From positions 43,895 to 107,894 of the forward strand of contig CALHBF010000012.1 in NCBI GenBank assembly GCA_937931205.1: 64,000 nucleotides of DNA, read 5' to 3'. The position numbers were made by a program, and so were the translations under genes. The notes beneath the pieces were generated by a model, which had not been told where the DNA came from, did not search any database, and worked only from the letters and a program-made list of their open reading frames with translations. Positions 46,097 through 57,000 of the stretch are shown here, piece by piece (positions within the stretch are counted from its first letter, which is position 1; each line of letters opens with the position of its first letter). Origin of the DNA: an uncultured Bacteriovoracaceae bacterium. GTDB taxonomy: Bacteria; Bdellovibrionota; Bacteriovoracia; Bacteriovoracales; Bacteriovoracaceae.

Positions 46097-47590
46097 ATGC
46101 TGAAAGCTGTATCAGGATGGATACTACTATTACTAAGTTTTAATAGCTTAGCTCTAACTCAAACGAGACTTCTGCAAGTCTCGACTTCCGGTCAGACTCT
46201 TGTCTTTGATGCAGGGGTCCATGAAAAGCTCAAAGAGAATGATTTTGGAGTTGTCCTCAAACAGGTCAAGTCCCTTGATAATCAAAATGCCCTCAGAGTC
46301 GTTCCCGTAGGAAAAGTGAGAAACGTTAAAGTTGGAACAGATCACTCGGTATGGGTGATCTTTGATCTTTATCAAGAAGGTCTTCTTCAGCGTGGGGATG
46401 TTTTCACTCTTTTCACAGAATCTAATATGCTTCCTGGTCGCAGGCCCTATGAGCTCAAGAAACTGCAAGTGGTTTCAAGTCAAAAAGATGTTAAGGCCGC
46501 TGCTCGCTCGTCTCTTGAAGATGAATCCGATCGTCTTGCTAAGGTAAAGAGTTATAAAAAAAGTCACATTAATCACGGTTCAAGTTACAAGTCAGATGAG
46601 GATTTTGAATTGATTGAGCTGGAAAAATGGGCAAAGCATAAAGAAAGACGCTTTCGCACAGGACTTTATCGTTCACAAAATGCCGAACAATTTAAAAGAA
46701 ATCTTCGCTTAGAAGTTTTTGAAGGTCTAGTAACTCAATATCTTCAAAGGGTGAATGATCCCGATTTCAACTACGCCTCCTTTTATGACAAACAAATGCG
46801 AGAGCCGGGGAATAACTTCTTTCGCCAAAGATCAAACTTTGCCACTGTCTGGGAAAACAATCTTGCTTACAACGAAAAGTCGATTGAAAGCAATGCTAAG
46901 CTCTCTCGCTCACTGCTTGAGAATGGCGAGCGCTGGTCTGAGGATTATTCTGATGAAGAACTAGGAATGCTTCTTGGGAAAATTTCTATTGCTCAGGAGA
47001 AAGACCGACGTGCTCGAGTCGTTTCCAGGCCATCTCGTTTTCATATGGCCGTCGATTATTCAAAGGCCTTGAGTGATAACCAAACTTCAACTGATACTAG
47101 TTATCAGAAGTCATCTCGTTACTCGATCAATGCTGAGCTGGAGTTTGTCCCTATGGTCAAACACCCTCTGTGGGAGAGATTTGCCGTTAATGCCCAAGGG
47201 ACACTGACTGATGATGCAGTAGGATTGGCAGGGAAGAACTTTGATCGCAATGACCAGAGCTTTACCATGGGTTTAAACTGGTTCCCATTTTTTGCCCCAT
47301 ACACTGAAAAAGTGATTAACATTTATCTTGGGACATATTTTCGAGCAGGATATTCAAAGATGAGGTCCTCTTTTTATGATGAGAAGGCCAATTATACTTT
47401 GATGAGTATTCCAGCTTTTCGTGCCGGACTAAGGTATACTTTTAGAAATAAGGTAAGTTTGAGAATGGTGGGAAGTATTGAGACTGTTTCTTTTGAGAAG
47501 TCAGGCTCAAGCGTCTATAACTCAAGTTTGCCAAGTAGTTTTACAAAAACAGACATGAATCTTGCCTTTGGGCTTGGGTATTCTTTTTAA
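46097..47590 (+). CDS. Outer-membrane beta-barrel protein with FlgT-like N-terminal domain
   Basis: About 497 residues. A signal peptide (cut after SLA) is followed by a strand-rich domain (LLQVSTSGQTLVFDAG, VWVIFDLYQEGLLQRGDVFTLF). The middle is charged and helical, and the last 180 residues alternate polar and hydrophobic residues, ending in FGLGYSF with a C-terminal Phe, as outer-membrane barrels do. The start could be any of three closely spaced ATGs (46088, 46091, 46097); 46097 is preferred because GATGGGA precedes it. The next gene has the same layout. The function is unknown. Confidence 0.65.
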   Translation: MLKAVSGWILLLLSFNSLALTQTRLLQVSTSGQTLVFDAGVHEKLKENDFGVVLKQVKSLDNQNALRVVPVGKVRNVKVGTDHSVWVIFDLYQEGLLQRGDVFTLFTESNMLPGRRPYELKKLQVVSSQKDVKAAARSSLEDESDRLAKVKSYKKSHINHGSSYKSDEDFELIELEKWAKHKERRFRTGLYRSQNAEQFKRNLRLEVFEGLVTQYLQRVNDPDFNYASFYDKQMREPGNNFFRQRSNFATVWENNLAYNEKSIESNAKLSRSLLENGERWSEDYSDEELGMLLGKISIAQEKDRRARVVSRPSRFHMAVDYSKALSDNQTSTDTSYQKSSRYSINAELEFVPMVKHPLWERFAVNAQGTLTDDAVGLAGKNFDRNDQSFTMGLNWFPFFAPYTEKVINIYLGTYFRAGYSKMRSSFYDEKANYTLMSIPAFRAGLRYTFRNKVSLRMVGSIETVSFEKSGSSVYNSSLPSSFTKTDMNLAFGLGYSF

Positions 47591-47600
47591 GGATGAAGGA

Positions 47601-48659
47601 ATGAAGATTTTATTATTAGCTCTACTTTTGGTTCCAGGACTTGCTTTTTCCTTGGAAGTTGATGAAAAACTCACGGCCCGAATTATTAAAACTTCGGATT
47701 CAAGAAAGACAGTTCTTATTAACCGCGGAACTGAAGATGGATTAGTAGAAGGAGATCACGCTCGTTTTATGGTAACGGCAGGTATTGTCGCCCGAGGTGT
47801 GATTGTTAAAATTTCTCCAACACGCTCAGTATGGTCAGTCTATCGTCTGGTGAATGCTGACTATATTGTGAATGACTCCGTGATGACTTTAAAAATCACA
47901 CCACCGGTGAAGCTCACTAAGGATGATACGCAATCAATTCTTCGTGAAGATGTTCCTGTGAGAACAACTCCGGATTCTCCACCAGTGGGTGTACCTCTTG
48001 CTGATGGTGCAAATGATCTGGCGGCCGTGGGAAGTGATGAAGAAGATATGAAGGCCTTAACAGGTGAGAGCGCTCCAAAGAGTTTAGTTGAGCGTAATAT
48101 GGAAGTCGTAGGACTTCTCAATATTTCTTCTCTTTCGAGTACGACATCTGCTGAAGGCGGAGCTGAAGTTTCAGGCTCGATGGCCCAGTATCATATTGGG
48201 GCGAGCTTTGAGTATTATCCACAAAATGAAAGAATGTGGTACTCGCGCTTCTCATTAATGGGAAATCTCAATCTCATTAAAGGAGATGCTCAGTCTTATA
48301 ATGGTGGGAACGCTAAGAATGATTACACTGAATTTGGTGTTGGTGTGAATTGGCATCCGACTAAGCTTCCAAGTCAGACGGGAGAGTTCATTCCTTTCAT
48401 TACTCTCGGGATGGGTTATGGACAGGCCAAATCAAGTCTTGAAACGGCCGCTGGTTCAACTAATTCTGCTACTGGAACGGGGAATAGCTTTTTCTTAGGT
48501 GCCGGATATAAGTTCTATGCTCGTAATGGTTTTGGAGCACGAATTTTTGCTGACTACTACATGAGAAAAGAGTCTTACGATGCCGATGAGACTTCGGCTC
48601 AATTTAGTAGGGATCTCTCAGGCCCAAGAGTTCAAGTAGGTCTTAGTTACCGATTCTAA
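47601..48659 (+). CDS. Outer-membrane beta-barrel protein, related in layout to the upstream gene
   Basis: 352 residues from ATG 47601 (AAGGA 2-6 nt upstream; signal peptide MKILLLALLLVPGLAFS). An N-terminal domain with RIIKTSDSRKTVLINRGTEDGLVEGDHARF and VWSVYRLVNADYI mirrors that of the preceding protein. A Pro/Asp-rich linker and a barrel of about 170 residues ending in VQVGLSYRF follow. The upstream gene ends 10 bp before the ATG, so the two form an operon, probably a tandem pair of surface or flagellum-linked proteins. Confidence 0.7.
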   Translation: MKILLLALLLVPGLAFSLEVDEKLTARIIKTSDSRKTVLINRGTEDGLVEGDHARFMVTAGIVARGVIVKISPTRSVWSVYRLVNADYIVNDSVMTLKITPPVKLTKDDTQSILREDVPVRTTPDSPPVGVPLADGANDLAAVGSDEEDMKALTGESAPKSLVERNMEVVGLLNISSLSSTTSAEGGAEVSGSMAQYHIGASFEYYPQNERMWYSRFSLMGNLNLIKGDAQSYNGGNAKNDYTEFGVGVNWHPTKLPSQTGEFIPFITLGMGYGQAKSSLETAAGSTNSATGTGNSFFLGAGYKFYARNGFGARIFADYYMRKESYDADETSAQFSRDLSGPRVQVGLSYRF

Positions 48660-48727
48660 TAAATTAAATACCTTACGAAGGGAGAACTTGCTTTTCCCTT
48701 CTAAGGCCATCTTTTGGCCATATTCCC

Positions 48728-48755
48728 TAAAAATATACCCTCCAGTAGCCGATCT
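48728..48755 (+). promoter_or_regulatory. Sigma-28-like promoter abutting the L,D-transpeptidase gene
   Basis: TAAA (48728-48731) and GCCGATCT (48748-48755) are 16 nt apart. The -10 box matches GCCGATAA at six of eight positions. The ATG at 48763 begins 7 nt after it, the same distance as at 27673 and 62873, and no ribosome site is present. Confidence 0.45.
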
Positions 48756-48762
48756 GAATGTA

Positions 48763-50688
48763 ATGGAACTCAAGAGATGCCTTCTTTTATTTATCCTTAT
48801 TACTAGCTTCTCATTTGGCGCAAAAGCTGAGAGTGAGGAGGATTATCAAAAACGTGTTGAATGGGTTTTGGTTCTTAAAAATTTATTTATCGAAATTGAG
48901 CAGCGTTCTCCTCAAGATCTGACGACTTATCAAAAAGAGTTTAAAAAGAATTTCAGTTTTATTGATAGTGCTTGGGCAAGCAGCAAGGACTGTTTTTTTG
49001 CTGGGTGGCCCAGTGAGGTGAGAAGTTCGGCAGGAAAGAAGTTTTGTACTTCACCTCTTAATTTAAAATCGGGTTACCAGCAAGGAAGTTGCTCTCAAGG
49101 GCAGCTCCAGTGTCAGCCTCTGCTTTTTGGTAAAGATGTTTGTGTTGCCTTCAAAACTCCCCAAGACAAGGGAAGTGCTTTTAGTAAGTGTGATGAAGTG
49201 TTTAAAGCGAGCGGAAAAGATCATTCTTTCCTTAAAAATTTAAGCCCTCAAGAGGCCAATGATTTACAAAATTTATCTGTGAGCGCTCACAAAGTTTGTG
49301 AAGAAGGAAGTGTCGGTATCCAGAAAGGTACCGGTATGTGCAAGAAGCTGATGGAGAAGTTTGATGATGGAATGCTTTCTATCGCTCGTTCTCAAGTTAA
49401 GGTGACCGAAAACCCACGGCCTGCTTTATTGAGAGGAAAACCGATGACTCAAGAATTATCGGCCTTGCCTAAAAAGCAGGAAACTCGTCATCAGCATGAC
49501 GAGGACTGTCCGGCAGAACATTTAAATCCGATAAATTCTCAAGTGACCAAAAATTTTTCTCAAACAACTGAATCCCTTCTTGAAGATGGTTATGAAAAGT
49601 TGAAACAAAGTTTTATGAATTCTGAGTTTTGTAAGCCTGAGAATGTACTTTATGCTCCTGATAAACCCAATGCACTACTTCTCAATCAAATGATTTCTGA
49701 TTTGAGTTTTCTGGATCAAGTTAAAACACCTGAGAGATGGCACCAAAATAGATTTCAGGAATTGCTGCAAAAATATAAAGTAAGCGGCAACACCGAAGTC
49801 ACGGCCCTGAGACTCTTCAGCATCAATTCGATGCAAGAAGTAAAAAGAGTTCTCTTGCAGGATTATACTCAGAATGCCAAAGCAAAAAATACTATTCTCA
49901 AAGATGAAATAGCAAAAGAACTAGTTCGCAAGAATGTTTTTAAAGCTTCCCAGAGTGGTAAACCAGAATGTCCTTTTATGAGCAAAGACTCTTATGTAAA
50001 GGCCATTAAGGGCATGCAAAAAGTGAAAGGGCTCTCTGGAGTCAGCAACAGCAGTTTATTAACGATTGTCGACTATACACGGCCTTCCCATGAGAGAAGA
50101 TTATTTGTTATTGATATTAACCAAAATAAGGTCATGCATAACACTTGGGTTGCTCATGGAGGTGGTGGGAATAATGTCTTTGGTACTGATGGCAAGGGGG
50201 GATCTCCCACCATGAGTAATGCTTCAGGTTCAAATCAATCCAGTGACGGTTTCGTAGTGGCGGGAGCTCCTTCTTATGGATCTCGTTTTGGAAATAATTT
50301 GATCTTAAATGGAGTCGATCGCAATAACTCCAATATGCGCTCACGAGCGGTTATTATGCATGGCTGGGATTCACCGGGGGAGCAAGTGGTTAATGGCCTT
50401 AAAGGATATAATGGCACTTCCAGTGATATCGGCCGAGACATCAGCTCCTTATCTCATACCACATCCAAAGAAGCATTTAATCGTGTGCTTCAGAATGCCA
50501 GACAAGCGGCCTTTGTTGATAATTTCTTGAGGCCTACGGAAGGCTGCCTTGGTGTGCCGAACGTACCTATGCCTCACCTTGATCCGAAGGGACGCAATCA
50601 ATCAGTTATTGATGTTCTAAGACAAGATTTAAAGGGGAGTGTAATCTTCAATTACTCAGGCCCTTCCATGCAGTCTAAATATTTCTAA
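48763..50688 (+). CDS. Exported protein with C-terminal L,D-transpeptidase (YkuD_2-like) domain
   Basis: 641 residues with a signal peptide (cut after AKA). The first 430 residues are Cys-rich and unknown. The C-terminal part from about residue 440 is a murein L,D-transpeptidase catalytic-domain family region: LTIVDYTRPSHERRLFVIDI, HGGGGNNVFG, VIMHGWDSPG (conserved His) and RPTEGCLGVP (catalytic Cys). Such enzymes cross-link or edit peptidoglycan, which predators use to remodel prey walls. ATG 48763 has no ribosome site but lies 7 nt after a sigma-28-like -10 box. Confidence 0.8.
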   Translation: MELKRCLLLFILITSFSFGAKAESEEDYQKRVEWVLVLKNLFIEIEQRSPQDLTTYQKEFKKNFSFIDSAWASSKDCFFAGWPSEVRSSAGKKFCTSPLNLKSGYQQGSCSQGQLQCQPLLFGKDVCVAFKTPQDKGSAFSKCDEVFKASGKDHSFLKNLSPQEANDLQNLSVSAHKVCEEGSVGIQKGTGMCKKLMEKFDDGMLSIARSQVKVTENPRPALLRGKPMTQELSALPKKQETRHQHDEDCPAEHLNPINSQVTKNFSQTTESLLEDGYEKLKQSFMNSEFCKPENVLYAPDKPNALLLNQMISDLSFLDQVKTPERWHQNRFQELLQKYKVSGNTEVTALRLFSINSMQEVKRVLLQDYTQNAKAKNTILKDEIAKELVRKNVFKASQSGKPECPFMSKDSYVKAIKGMQKVKGLSGVSNSSLLTIVDYTRPSHERRLFVIDINQNKVMHNTWVAHGGGGNNVFGTDGKGGSPTMSNASGSNQSSDGFVVAGAPSYGSRFGNNLILNGVDRNNSNMRSRAVIMHGWDSPGEQVVNGLKGYNGTSSDIGRDISSLSHTTSKEAFNRVLQNARQAAFVDNFLRPTEGCLGVPNVPMPHLDPKGRNQSVIDVLRQDLKGSVIFNYSGPSMQSKYF

Positions 50689-50751
50689 GAATACTAACAA
50701 TGAGGCTGAGCGCAGCACCGTAATGATTTAATTGAAGATGCAGGCTTAAAT

Positions 50752-50784
50752 AAAAGAGGCCCAAATTAATACTGGGCCTCTTTT
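50752..50784. terminator. Bidirectional terminator between the transpeptidase and barrel genes
   Basis: A perfect 11-bp stem (AAAAGAGGCCC 50752-50762, GGGCCTCTTTT 50774-50784) with an 11-nt loop runs into T6 on the + strand and T4 on the minus strand. It serves both convergent genes. Confidence 0.88.
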
Positions 50785-50806
50785 TTATGAAGAAACTTTT
50801 TTAATT

Positions 50807-51844
50807 TTAGAAACGAATTGCGAAGTCTGCACCGAATGCCGTCGTTTCAGGACGGAATTTTAGTAGTGCCTGAGCAAATACACCTACGTTCGTAAGATAC
50901 TTAATGCTTTGTGGAAAGTAGTTTAGACTCACTCTTCCACGGTGATCAAGGTTATTGTTGAACTTTAAAGTATCAGTCTGCTTTCCTCTTTGGTCCCAGT
51001 CAAAAGTAATGATTGAACCAACCATCCATCTGTCATTGATACGATAGTTAACATAAGGACCACCGGAAATGATTGTAGTCTGTTTACTGAAAGGAAGGTA
51101 ACCCGGAGTTACCGTTACATTCTCACCAAAATATGCGCGGTAGTATTGTCCAAGAAGACCAATGTTCCACTTATAGCTTGGGATATTGAAAGAAAAACTT
51201 TCAGAAATAACGAGACCGCCTTTCATTCCATTCTTTCTTGAACCTACTGAAGTTGGAGCTTCATAAGAAACAGTACTCCAAAGTGTACCCAAACGAGTTC
51301 TTAGACCTGGAAGGTTTGCGTATACACGAGCGTTGAAAAATTCAGACGCTGGTTTATTTGAGAAAGAACCCCATGAAGTCTGGTTTGATACTTCATTGGT
51401 ATAACCATTGGTCATGGCCAAAGATGCACCAACGGCCCAATCGTTGTTAATACGATAACGAACGTTTACTGAATGGAATGATTGCAGAGGTGCACGACCT
51501 GTACCTGACTCATCCATTGCTTCTTGGAAAACGTTATAAGTATAGTTACCGCCGGCCATCGTTGGCCCCAAGAACTGTTGGTAGTAAGTTAAAAATGTAT
51601 TACTAAGAAGATGATCACCCAGACTTTTCTGGTTCATCTTTTCAGTAAGCCTAGGCATATAGTTTGTCCCGGCCGCTTGGTTTTGAGTTTGCGAATTGTT
51701 TTGAGCAATGGTCGCAGAACTAGCGCTATTGTCCATTGGCGCATTTTCAGAATTGAGCGTAGAGATATTCTGTGCTTGTGCCGACAGACCAATCAATCCT
51801 AAAGAGAGAACCAGAAGCATCTTTGAATTCTTTAAGTTTTTCAT
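50807..51844 (-). CDS. Outer-membrane beta-barrel protein in the ATP-grasp operon
   Basis: 345 residues. A signal peptide (cut after AQA, about residue 24) and an Asn/Gln/Ser-rich low-complexity linker come first. The following amphipathic strands (VNVRYRINNDWAVGASLAMTNGY, FSFNIPSYKWNIGLLGQYYRAYF, GPYVNYRINDRWMVGSIITFDW) end in GADFAIRF with a terminal Phe. That is the pattern of an outer-membrane barrel. It is the last gene of a three-gene operon and overlaps the preceding gene by 4 nt (ATGA). Confidence 0.78.
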   Translation of the reverse strand: MKNLKNSKMLLVLSLGLIGLSAQAQNISTLNSENAPMDNSASSATIAQNNSQTQNQAAGTNYMPRLTEKMNQKSLGDHLLSNTFLTYYQQFLGPTMAGGNYTYNVFQEAMDESGTGRAPLQSFHSVNVRYRINNDWAVGASLAMTNGYTNEVSNQTSWGSFSNKPASEFFNARVYANLPGLRTRLGTLWSTVSYEAPTSVGSRKNGMKGGLVISESFSFNIPSYKWNIGLLGQYYRAYFGENVTVTPGYLPFSKQTTIISGGPYVNYRINDRWMVGSIITFDWDQRGKQTDTLKFNNNLDHRGRVSLNYFPQSIKYLTNVGVFAQALLKFRPETTAFGADFAIRF

Positions 51845-54033
51845 AGTGTGGTTCCTTTCATTTCAGTATCGTTTTGGCCTAAGGCCTGATTTGTTCCATC
51901 CAGTTTATCTCTGTCTGTGAAAAACTCTTTCAGGTTATCGAGAACAACTTTTCTTTGCTCACTTTCAATATCCTTCGGAAGTCTGTTCATAATCTCTTCT
52001 CTGATTCCCACGTACTCTAAAGTCAGGTTGTGGAAAAGTGTTTCATATTGAAGAGAAAGTTTGTTTCTCAGTGTCAGCTCTGCCGGAGTGAAAAGTCCGT
52101 TCGTTGTGTCTCTCTTGATAAGAAGAGCAAGTTCTTCTTTCTTTGCCGAGTAAACACTTTGTAGAATCCAAACCGTATTTCTTACTGACCAGATGTACAT
52201 GTTAAGACCCATGTTTGAAGCTTCTTCTGCCTTCGCATTTTGAAGGAAGAGAATCTCCCACTGGCGTTTCATATAAGAGCGAAACTCTTTTGTGTTGTAA
52301 ACATCCTTCTGCTTAAATAAATCTGAATTTGCAGCAAGGTTTTTCATAACTGAGCCATGCTCAAGTCGTGCGCTATTATAGAATTTTGCAAGAGCAGCAA
52401 TCTTATCGTAACCAGCAGGTTTCTTTAGATCTTTGTAGCGCCAGCTAAGAATGTTAGTCATCTCTTCCATGAAAACAAATGAGCGACCCACATAGTAATC
52501 ATTTCTTTGTTGCTCGCGGTCTTTATCGAGCATTACGTAGATTTGATCAAGAATATGGCGTGACATTCTATCCCAAAGATAAAGCTGAAGCTGTTGAGTA
52601 CGATCAATTTCATTGAAAAGAAATTGCTTCATTTTCGCTGATAGATTCGGATTCTCTTCGCGAACTTTGAAGATCATTTGATTGTAGCGCTCTAGCTCTT
52701 CCCAAGCATTTTCAACTTGCATAGGGAAGTTATACTGAGTTTCAAGCTGTTCAAGACGTCCCATACGAGAAGCATATTCAATGTTCTCTTCATAGGCGAT
52801 TTGCATTTGTTTGAAGTTGCTCATTCTCTCATTCCACGACTGTGCATCAACAGAGTTCACATCAGTGGTAAGAGGCATATTCATGATTTGCGGCTTATAA
52901 GTAAGAAGCTTTGTCCCTTCCAAGTACTGCTGCTCACCAGCTTTGATCACAGATGAAGGATAAAGGATATTGCTTAAAATCTTTGCATTGTCTGCTGCTG
53001 GATTAACTGATGTTGTTGCAGCTTGAGTTGTCGCAACCTTGTCAGTAATAGCAGGTACGCTAGCAATAGCTTCCGTGTTTTTGATCTCGCTGATTACTGA
53101 AGAAGTTCCAGTAAGAAGCTTTGAAATTTCAGTTTTGGTATCAAGGTAAGTTGATCTCACCTTACCTACGGCCTGCATCGCATGCGGGTTCATCGGCATA
53201 GTGATGAAGTAGTAAGTAAATGGACCGTAAACGGCCAGGGCCACAGAATAACCAAGGTTGTTTTTAACAGTGTTAAAGAACCAAATGATTTTACCAACAG
53301 TATAGCGATAAAAGATCCCTGCAAGGTTATTAAAAGGTCTTTTAGAGATTCTCTTGGCAAGAGAGCCGATTTCTTTGGCAAAAATACCAAAGCTGAAGAA
53401 TAGCTTATTCTTTCTATGAGCACGTGCTTTTGTTTTAAGAAGAAGCATCAGTTTTTCAATCTTTGACTTATAAATCCCTTGACGCTCTTCCCAAGTAAGA
53501 ACTGGATCAAGCTCTAGAGATTCAATGTCTTTGAAAGAATGAAGGATGATTGAATCTTCAAGTCCTGCGTTGATTGAAAGATCTTTATTTTTATAGCGAC
53601 GATAAAGCTCACGCTCTACAGCGTATACAAGCTTCGTACTTGCTAGACCTTTCGTTGTCTGAGCGTACTCAGCACAAAGGTAGTTATAGAAGTGGTTAGC
53701 AAAGATATTGCTCGGGTCAAACATGTGTGATTCAACAATCATGGGCTTAAGAACTTCTTTGTCAGAAGTAAAAGTAAGCTCGCCATTGATATTGAAGTGA
53801 TCAAAACGGATAACTTCTTTTTGACCATTAAAGAATTTTCTTCTTAAAATGAATCCCGTTCCGCCAAGAATGATTGAAACTGCTACTTCACACTCATGCT
53901 CAAGATACGTTGATCTGTAGCTGCTATAACCAAAAGAGTTATTGATGGCAGTATAGTTTCCCTTATCTAGTGAAACTTCATCTAGATAAGGGAAAAGGTT
54001 TTGAACATCTTGGGTAAGGATATCAATTTTCAT
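51841..54033 (-). CDS. Large membrane-associated protein of unknown family
   Basis: 730 residues. The N-terminal 250 look cytoplasmic. One clear hydrophobic segment (YSVALAVYGPFTYYFITM) lies near residue 278, and a long Ala/Thr-rich and helical region that could form coiled coils or a periplasmic stalk follows. Numerous conserved-looking Arg/Tyr/Glu helices (RMGRLEQLETQYNFPMQVENAWEELERYN) occur in the C-terminal half. No family is recognised. It lies 12 bp after the ATP-grasp gene and overlaps the barrel gene, so it is probably the link between the cytoplasmic ligase and the outer membrane. Confidence 0.65.
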   Translation of the reverse strand: MKIDILTQDVQNLFPYLDEVSLDKGNYTAINNSFGYSSYRSTYLEHECEVAVSIILGGTGFILRRKFFNGQKEVIRFDHFNINGELTFTSDKEVLKPMIVESHMFDPSNIFANHFYNYLCAEYAQTTKGLASTKLVYAVERELYRRYKNKDLSINAGLEDSIILHSFKDIESLELDPVLTWEERQGIYKSKIEKLMLLLKTKARAHRKNKLFFSFGIFAKEIGSLAKRISKRPFNNLAGIFYRYTVGKIIWFFNTVKNNLGYSVALAVYGPFTYYFITMPMNPHAMQAVGKVRSTYLDTKTEISKLLTGTSSVISEIKNTEAIASVPAITDKVATTQAATTSVNPAADNAKILSNILYPSSVIKAGEQQYLEGTKLLTYKPQIMNMPLTTDVNSVDAQSWNERMSNFKQMQIAYEENIEYASRMGRLEQLETQYNFPMQVENAWEELERYNQMIFKVREENPNLSAKMKQFLFNEIDRTQQLQLYLWDRMSRHILDQIYVMLDKDREQQRNDYYVGRSFVFMEEMTNILSWRYKDLKKPAGYDKIAALAKFYNSARLEHGSVMKNLAANSDLFKQKDVYNTKEFRSYMKRQWEILFLQNAKAEEASNMGLNMYIWSVRNTVWILQSVYSAKKEELALLIKRDTTNGLFTPAELTLRNKLSLQYETLFHNLTLEYVGIREEIMNRLPKDIESEQRKVVLDNLKEFFTDRDKLDGTNQALGQNDTEMKGTTL

Positions 54034-54045
54034 ATAAAATTCTTC

Positions 54046-57000
54046 TTACTGCTGTTGTTGCTGTTGAGTTTGGTTATAGCTGCTTCCTAGGCTGATCGTT
54101 GAAAGGATCGGTCTAAGAGTAAGCGTTTGCTTTACATCAAACTTTCTTGGGAAGCTCACTCCGTAGAACTGGTGGTTACCAATTGCTGTTAGAGTTTCAT
54201 AATCAGGAGTTGCTTTTTTAAGCATCTTCTGGATCTTGGCCCCTAGAGTCTTAATCTGGTAATCGTTCGCACTTGGCATTGCTGAGCGAATTTCATCCCA
54301 AGCAATTTCAAGACCGATTTCCTTAGCAAAACGAATATTCTTCGCATTTTCAAGGGCCGGTAAAATCTCTTGTAGAGCTTTTACTTTTACTTGGTTTGAA
54401 CTAGGCATCATATAACCATAAAGAGAACCATACTTATTCAGAACTTCTTCATAGCTTTCGCTATCAGTGTTGATCGCATTACGGATCTCAGTGATCACGT
54501 TAGAGAAGAAGTAAGGAACGATTCTGTCGGCAAGACCGTACAGAGGTTGTCTTTCAAGACTCACGTCTACTGATAGACCTTCTAGAGAAGCTGCAGAGAT
54601 TCCCAGGAAGTTACCGTAGAAGTTTAGGAAGTAAGCTTGAGCGATAGCACCATCACTTAGAGCTCTTGCTTCCATCTTTGTCGTCTCTTCAATCTGGTGG
54701 AAGTGGATAACTTCGTGACCAGCAGTATAAATCTGAGTCAGAGGATCTAGTTCTTTACGAACCCAGATAAAGATATCTGAGTCTGAGAATAGGCCGTGTG
54801 ACTTACGCTTCTTAGCAAAGCACTCACCAGCATGCTCTTGAGCAGACAAGTGGTTTTCTCTAATCTTTTTTGTTGAAAGGATAGAGATCTTATTAGGAGT
54901 CAATTCGCTTGAGAAAATATCTTCAAGACGAAGTCCTTGCTTCTTCGCAAATTGCTCAAGGTTGAACTTGGCATAAGGAAGAGCAGGCATAAGCTCGATA
55001 ATATCTTTCAGTTTTGCGTTCTTCGTATTCATGATTTCAGTCATACGAGCAAGAACCGGATATTTCGCAAAATGAGCAGCACGTTTTGTTTTTAAGAAAT
55101 TCTCTCTCTTATCAGTTGAAATCTTTTTGGCCTGTGCCTCAACTTTCATCCAATCATGACGAGCTTCTTTAAGCTCATCAGAGACAAAGTCTGAATCAAT
55201 AAGAAGTTCACCAGTGGCCATCTCTTTCTGTGAAGCAGATAGGAAGCCAGATGTCTTCTTAAGACTTTCTTCTGTCAGACCAAAAGTTTCAAATTTCAGC
55301 TCAGGGTGTACCGTTTTAAGGTCAAAAACCTTAGAGAACTCGATCGCCTTTTCTGAATTTTGTAGTCTTTCACGAACAGTGCTCATGAAATTCTCAATGA
55401 GTTTCATTAAGTTTTGAGCAGAGCGACCAGTGATCACATCTCTTTCAAACTTAGCATCAATGCTTGATTTAAGAATTGCTAGAAGGTTCTTAAATTCAAC
55501 AGCGAGTTTCGCGTTTGTTCCCGCTTTCTCAGCAAGCATAGACTTAAGATTTTTAAGGATCTTCTTATCTTCCTTACGGTGATCTTCTGTATAGTTTTGG
55601 TACACAAGATCCATATCAAGAACTTGAAGTTGATCCATCTCATCTCTGAAACCTTTAGGAAGTTTATTTCTTCTCTCTAAAGATTCAAGAGCACTAACCA
55701 ATTTAAGCTGATTAGAGTTAATAAGATCGAAGTAAGAAGCAATGTTAGATGTATTCTGTTTTGCTTCTAAGAAGTCGATCATTTTATAGATTGGCTCAAT
55801 AGCTCTAGGGTTTAGGAAACTTAATACTTCTCTACACTGGGTTTTCAATGAGAGTGTAAGACCTAGAAGAGTATAGCTATCAGCAGAGTTATCTTTAAGA
55901 GAGTTATAAATCTCACTTGTCAGACGAGCTACCTGAATCAATTGAGCAGCAACAAACATCGGAAGGTGAGTTTGTAGTGGAGCCGGGTATTTGGCTTTTA
56001 CAAATTCAGCGGCCGATACTGACTCATTAGTTCCGATATCATCGATCACTACGAATGGAGCGTAACCGCCACCTTTTGAAGTATTTACGATTGAACTCAT
56101 TGGGCCTCTTTCCTCAGGAGCATAACGAACAAGAGCGTTATGAGTCATCTTAGGAAGAGCTTTTTCACCGCCGCCGAAGAATACCCATAGGCGGATATCT
56201 GCAGCAAGGTTAGCAAAGCGAGTACCTTCTTTATCTTTCATCGCTACTGGAATACGAGCGATTTTAACAAGCTTCTGATAAGCAAAGTGAGATGGCTCTT
56301 TACGAATCATGTTAAGAACTTCTTCTCTGTCTTTCTGAGCAAGAGTTTTCATGATGTAAACACCAGTACCACCTGAAAGGTTTGGAGCTTTTACTACCCA
56401 TTCCTCAGGATTCTTCTCAATAATCTTCACTGACTCTTTCTTTGGAGGAAGAGTTTCAGGAGGAGTGATCTTTGCACCTTTTGTGCTAAGACCTAATTCT
56501 TTAAGACGATTTGCAAAGTATTTAGGAGCGTATGTTGTAAGGGCCGCAAGGATAATTTTATTATCCATGATTCGGTTAAGGCCACCCATGTAGATACGCT
56601 TTTCAATGATCGCCTCAAGAAGACCAGGAACAGCATAGTCAGATTGAAGTGGAATTGGATTTCCATCAACATCTAAAACAAGAGGAGCTTCACCGTCTGC
56701 ACCAAGTTTTAATGAATCACGAAGGTAGATCGGCTCATTAGTATCAGCATCGCGAAGGATAATACCTTTATCAGCATCAAAGAGAGCTGAATCAGCATTG
56801 ATACGTGAGTAGATGGCCGTAACGATTGGGTTAGAACCGTTAATTGTCCTAAGACGGATATAGCCTTTCTCATCTTGGAATAACTGAACAGGATCAGCAT
56901 AAACAAGACCAGAGTAAGCAGCAAGGTTATGAATTTCTGGAGCAGCACCATTTAATCCACCTGGAGGTAGAATAACTTGAATACCGTCTTTAATCCCTGT

